Origin: Candidatus Spyradenecus faecavium
GTDB lineage: Bacteria; Verrucomicrobiota; Kiritimatiellia; RFP12; DVOR01
Reading direction: 5' to 3'
Length of the DNA stretch: 6,440 nt
NCBI GenBank assembly: GCA_018713405.1
Contig: DVOR01000053.1
Span: forward strand, 1-6,440
Shown: one piece after another, positions 6,209 through 6,440 of the stretch
Layout: each line of letters starts with the position of its first letter
Position numbering within the stretch: position 1 is the first letter of the stretch
The notes under the pieces: model-generated
The model's database searches: none
Seen by the model: only the letters and a program-made list of their open reading frames with translations
What the model was told of the DNA's origin: nothing
Program-made: the position numbers and the translations under genes

Positions 6209-6240
6209 CTCGCCCCCACGCGAAGCCGCATGGGGGCGAG
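6209..6240 (-). other. Strong intercistronic hairpin between the two DUF1232 genes
   Basis: CTCGCCCCCA (6209-6218) and TGGGGGCGAG (6231-6240) form a perfect 10-bp stem. Inside, after a C-A mismatch, GCG (6220-6222) pairs with CGC (6227-6229) around four bases. No T-tract follows on either strand, so it is not a typical intrinsic terminator. It starts 15 bp after the stop of the upstream gene and ends 20 bp before the ribosome site of the next. It may protect the 3' end of the upstream message or limit read-through. Confidence 0.65.
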
Positions 6241-6255
6241 ACCGCGACGGCCACT

Positions 6256-6440
6256 TTAGGCGTGGCACGCCTTCCACTGCAGATAGTCTTGGAGATCCGT
6301 GTGGACGCTCTTGAGCACGAAGGTGAGCACCGCAAGGTCATCCACCAGGCCGATGACGGGGATGAAGTCCGGAATCAGGTCGATCGGGCAGACCAGGTAG
6401 AGCAGGCCCGCGCCCGCGGCGACGATCGTGTTCCACGGCA
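6256..6440 (-). CDS. YkvA family (DUF1232) protein, C-terminal part
   Basis: The last 60 residues of a protein whose 5' end is beyond the window; the stop is TAA at 6258-6256. It carries a textbook DUF1232 core: a hydrophobic run (VAAGAGLLYLV), then CPIDLIPDFIPVIGLVDD (visible residues 17-34) and a further hydrophobic stretch (LAVLTFVLKSV). The Y-x3-P-x-D-L-I-P-D and G-x2-D-D positions are all intact, unlike the neighbouring gene, where LIPD has become LLTD. The family is widespread, membrane-associated and of unknown biochemical role. The polar C-terminus ends in KACHA. It is the first visible gene of a probable two-gene unit with the 152-residue DUF1232 protein downstream. Confidence 0.87.
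   Translation of the reverse strand, partial: PWNTIVAAGAGLLYLVCPIDLIPDFIPVIGLVDDLAVLTFVLKSVHTDLQDYLQWKACHA

Overview
The window is a GC-rich bacterial chromosomal segment of mostly housekeeping genes: priA and pnp face each other, with a tRNA-Ala and two small YkvA/DUF1232-type membrane protein genes behind pnp, and the 3' end of a metal-pumping P-type ATPase gene in front of priA. Very high GC, encoded CCA on the tRNA and extended -10 promoters fit a free-living, probably Gram-negative bacterium. A member of the PVC group (for example Kiritimatiellota or Verrucomicrobiota) is possible, but that is only a guess from general style; no taxonomic marker in the window settles it.

Layout. 2-787 (+): C-terminal 261 residues of a P1B-type ATPase with the transmembrane signature of the Zn/Cd/Pb subgroup, written almost entirely in C-ending codons. 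779-844: three phased palindromic repeats, the first of which supplies the ATPase stop codon. 902-3157 (+): an extended -10 promoter placed so that priA (replication restart helicase) would be translated from a leaderless mRNA. 3189-3227: a bidirectional intrinsic terminator shared by the convergent priA and pnp. 3240-5375 (-): complete 711-residue polynucleotide phosphorylase with both RNase PH domains, KH and S1. 5376-5502: pnp leader and promoter; the predicted first eight transcribed bases pair with a site about 50 nt downstream. 5504-5629 (-): tRNA-Ala(GGC) and its terminator, with a promoter at 5647-5675 and an A-tract that looks like an UP element. 5719-6177 (-): a DUF1232-like membrane protein carrying two copies of the signature at an exact 53-residue offset. 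6209-6240: a strong hairpin between the two small genes. 6256-6440 (-): the C-terminal end of a canonical DUF1232 protein running off the window.

How it works together. priA and pnp are unrelated core functions that share only a terminator. The tRNA and pnp each have a promoter and a terminator, so the minus-strand genes appear to form three transcription units packed head to tail: the DUF1232 pair, tRNA-Ala and pnp. I found no defence system, mobile element, CRISPR array or obviously new multi-gene system. The points most worth a second look are the pnp leader structure (possible autoregulation), the leaderless priA start, the phased palindrome array at a sharp codon-usage boundary, and the internally duplicated DUF1232 protein.
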